Positions 63,701 to 64,000 of a stretch of 64,000 nucleotides of DNA are shown one piece after another. Location of the stretch: assembly GCA_014338405.1 (NCBI GenBank), contig JTDE01000149.1:295267-359266 (forward strand). The letters are read 5' to 3'. The position numbers and the translations under genes were made by a program. The stretch's first letter is position 1. Every line of letters begins with the position of its first letter. Under the pieces are notes generated by a model. That model was not told where the DNA came from, did not search any database, and saw nothing but the letters and a program-made list of their open reading frames with translations. This DNA comes from Paragonimus skrjabini miyazakii (lineage: Eukaryota; Platyhelminthes; Trematoda; Plagiorchiida; Troglotrematidae).

Positions 63701-64000
63701 ACTAATTCCTTTGAATCTCAATGTAACAGTTCAATCAAGTTCATTTAATGGCCGTTTGTATACTAACGGTCATCTCCCGCGTTAGAATGAGCGGCATGCA
63801 CGACAACCGCCAACTGTTTGGGTCAGATGATAGTGGTCAGTGTAACCGAGAAAAGGAGTGGATTCTACCTCACCGACTAGTGAACGCCATAAAAGTGGTC
63901 ACCAAACTCTTTTCATCTCAGCTGCATCACCACATCATTTTCATTGCTAAATCCGAAGTCTGCACCATACAATCAGTTTAGATTCATCGAGGTCGGATTA
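60791..64000. other. TRPA1 intron, continues past the window
   Basis: Starts gtaagt. Contains the RTE-like 3' tail at 61440-61610. I searched for the S4-S5 continuation and found none. The ORFs at 61678-61926, 62016-62291, 62484-62768 and 63748-63981 show no recognisable domain. Confidence 0.6.
61440..61610 (+). mobile_element. RTE 3' tail or RTE-mobilised short element
   Basis: Ends in tatgatgataatgatgat (61592-61610) and shares with the RTE tail at 16430-16547 the order T-rich stretch with cttttctt, ttgcttct, tatggaggtt, cagcagt and the trinucleotide end. No RT coding sequence precedes it, so it is either a severely 5'-truncated RTE copy or a short element using the same 3' end. Confidence 0.6.

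Noticed and set aside
1..64000. CRISPR arrays, operons, bacterial promoters or terminators
   Set aside because: The window is intron-rich animal DNA; no regularly spaced repeats or bacterial gene layout.

Overview
The window looks like nuclear DNA of a flatworm, most probably a digenean trematode (fluke). It is moderately AT-rich, almost free of long ORFs, and carries short exons with consensus splice sites separated by introns of 0.7 to 11 kb. The introns hold tRNA-derived SINEs, RTE-type LINEs ending in (ATG)n, a Ty3/Gypsy remnant, a Penelope-like fragment and an R2-clade element. I could not assign species. There are no bacterial features.

One host gene is recognisable, on the + strand, running through nearly the whole window: a TRPA1-type channel gene. 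Ten exons join in one reading frame across their splice phases. From 1744 to 31239 they encode about eleven ankyrin repeats, and from 31980 to 40767 the linker and pre-S1 region, including a segment matching the part of TRPA1 just before the first membrane segment. Exons at 49085-49192 (S2) and 60621-60790 (S3 to start of S4) follow. Three weaker but phase-consistent candidate exons (42022-42118, 43582-43626, 45050-45106) could supply S1 and the S1-S2 loop. The N-terminus lies before the window or was not found; S4 to the C-terminus should lie after it.

Intron contents: 2.1-7.1 kb has no recognised gene; 7.4-14.5 kb has a pair of oppositely oriented SINEs around a TA microsatellite; 14.7-22.5 kb has an RTE copy and a decayed Gypsy element with an LTR and an inverted solo-like LTR; 25.5-31.1 kb has a near-intact tRNA-like SINE; 31.2-32.0 kb has two antisense SINEs; 35.9-40.7 kb has a longer antisense RTE copy and a SINE; 45.1-49.1 kb has another antisense RT fragment; 49.2-60.6 kb, whose intron uses a GC donor, has the R2-like element, the Penelope-like fragment and an inverted pair of dispersed repeats.

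The most striking signal is at 53768-53844 on the - strand. The 5' end of the R2-like element folds as an HDV-like self-cleaving ribozyme, with P1, P2, P3, P4 and the J4/2 sequence GGCTAAG all present. It fixes the 5' terminus of an almost intact R2-type element (two zinc fingers, Myb-like segment, RT, CCHC knuckle, restriction-like endonuclease) sitting in an intron rather than in 28S rDNA.
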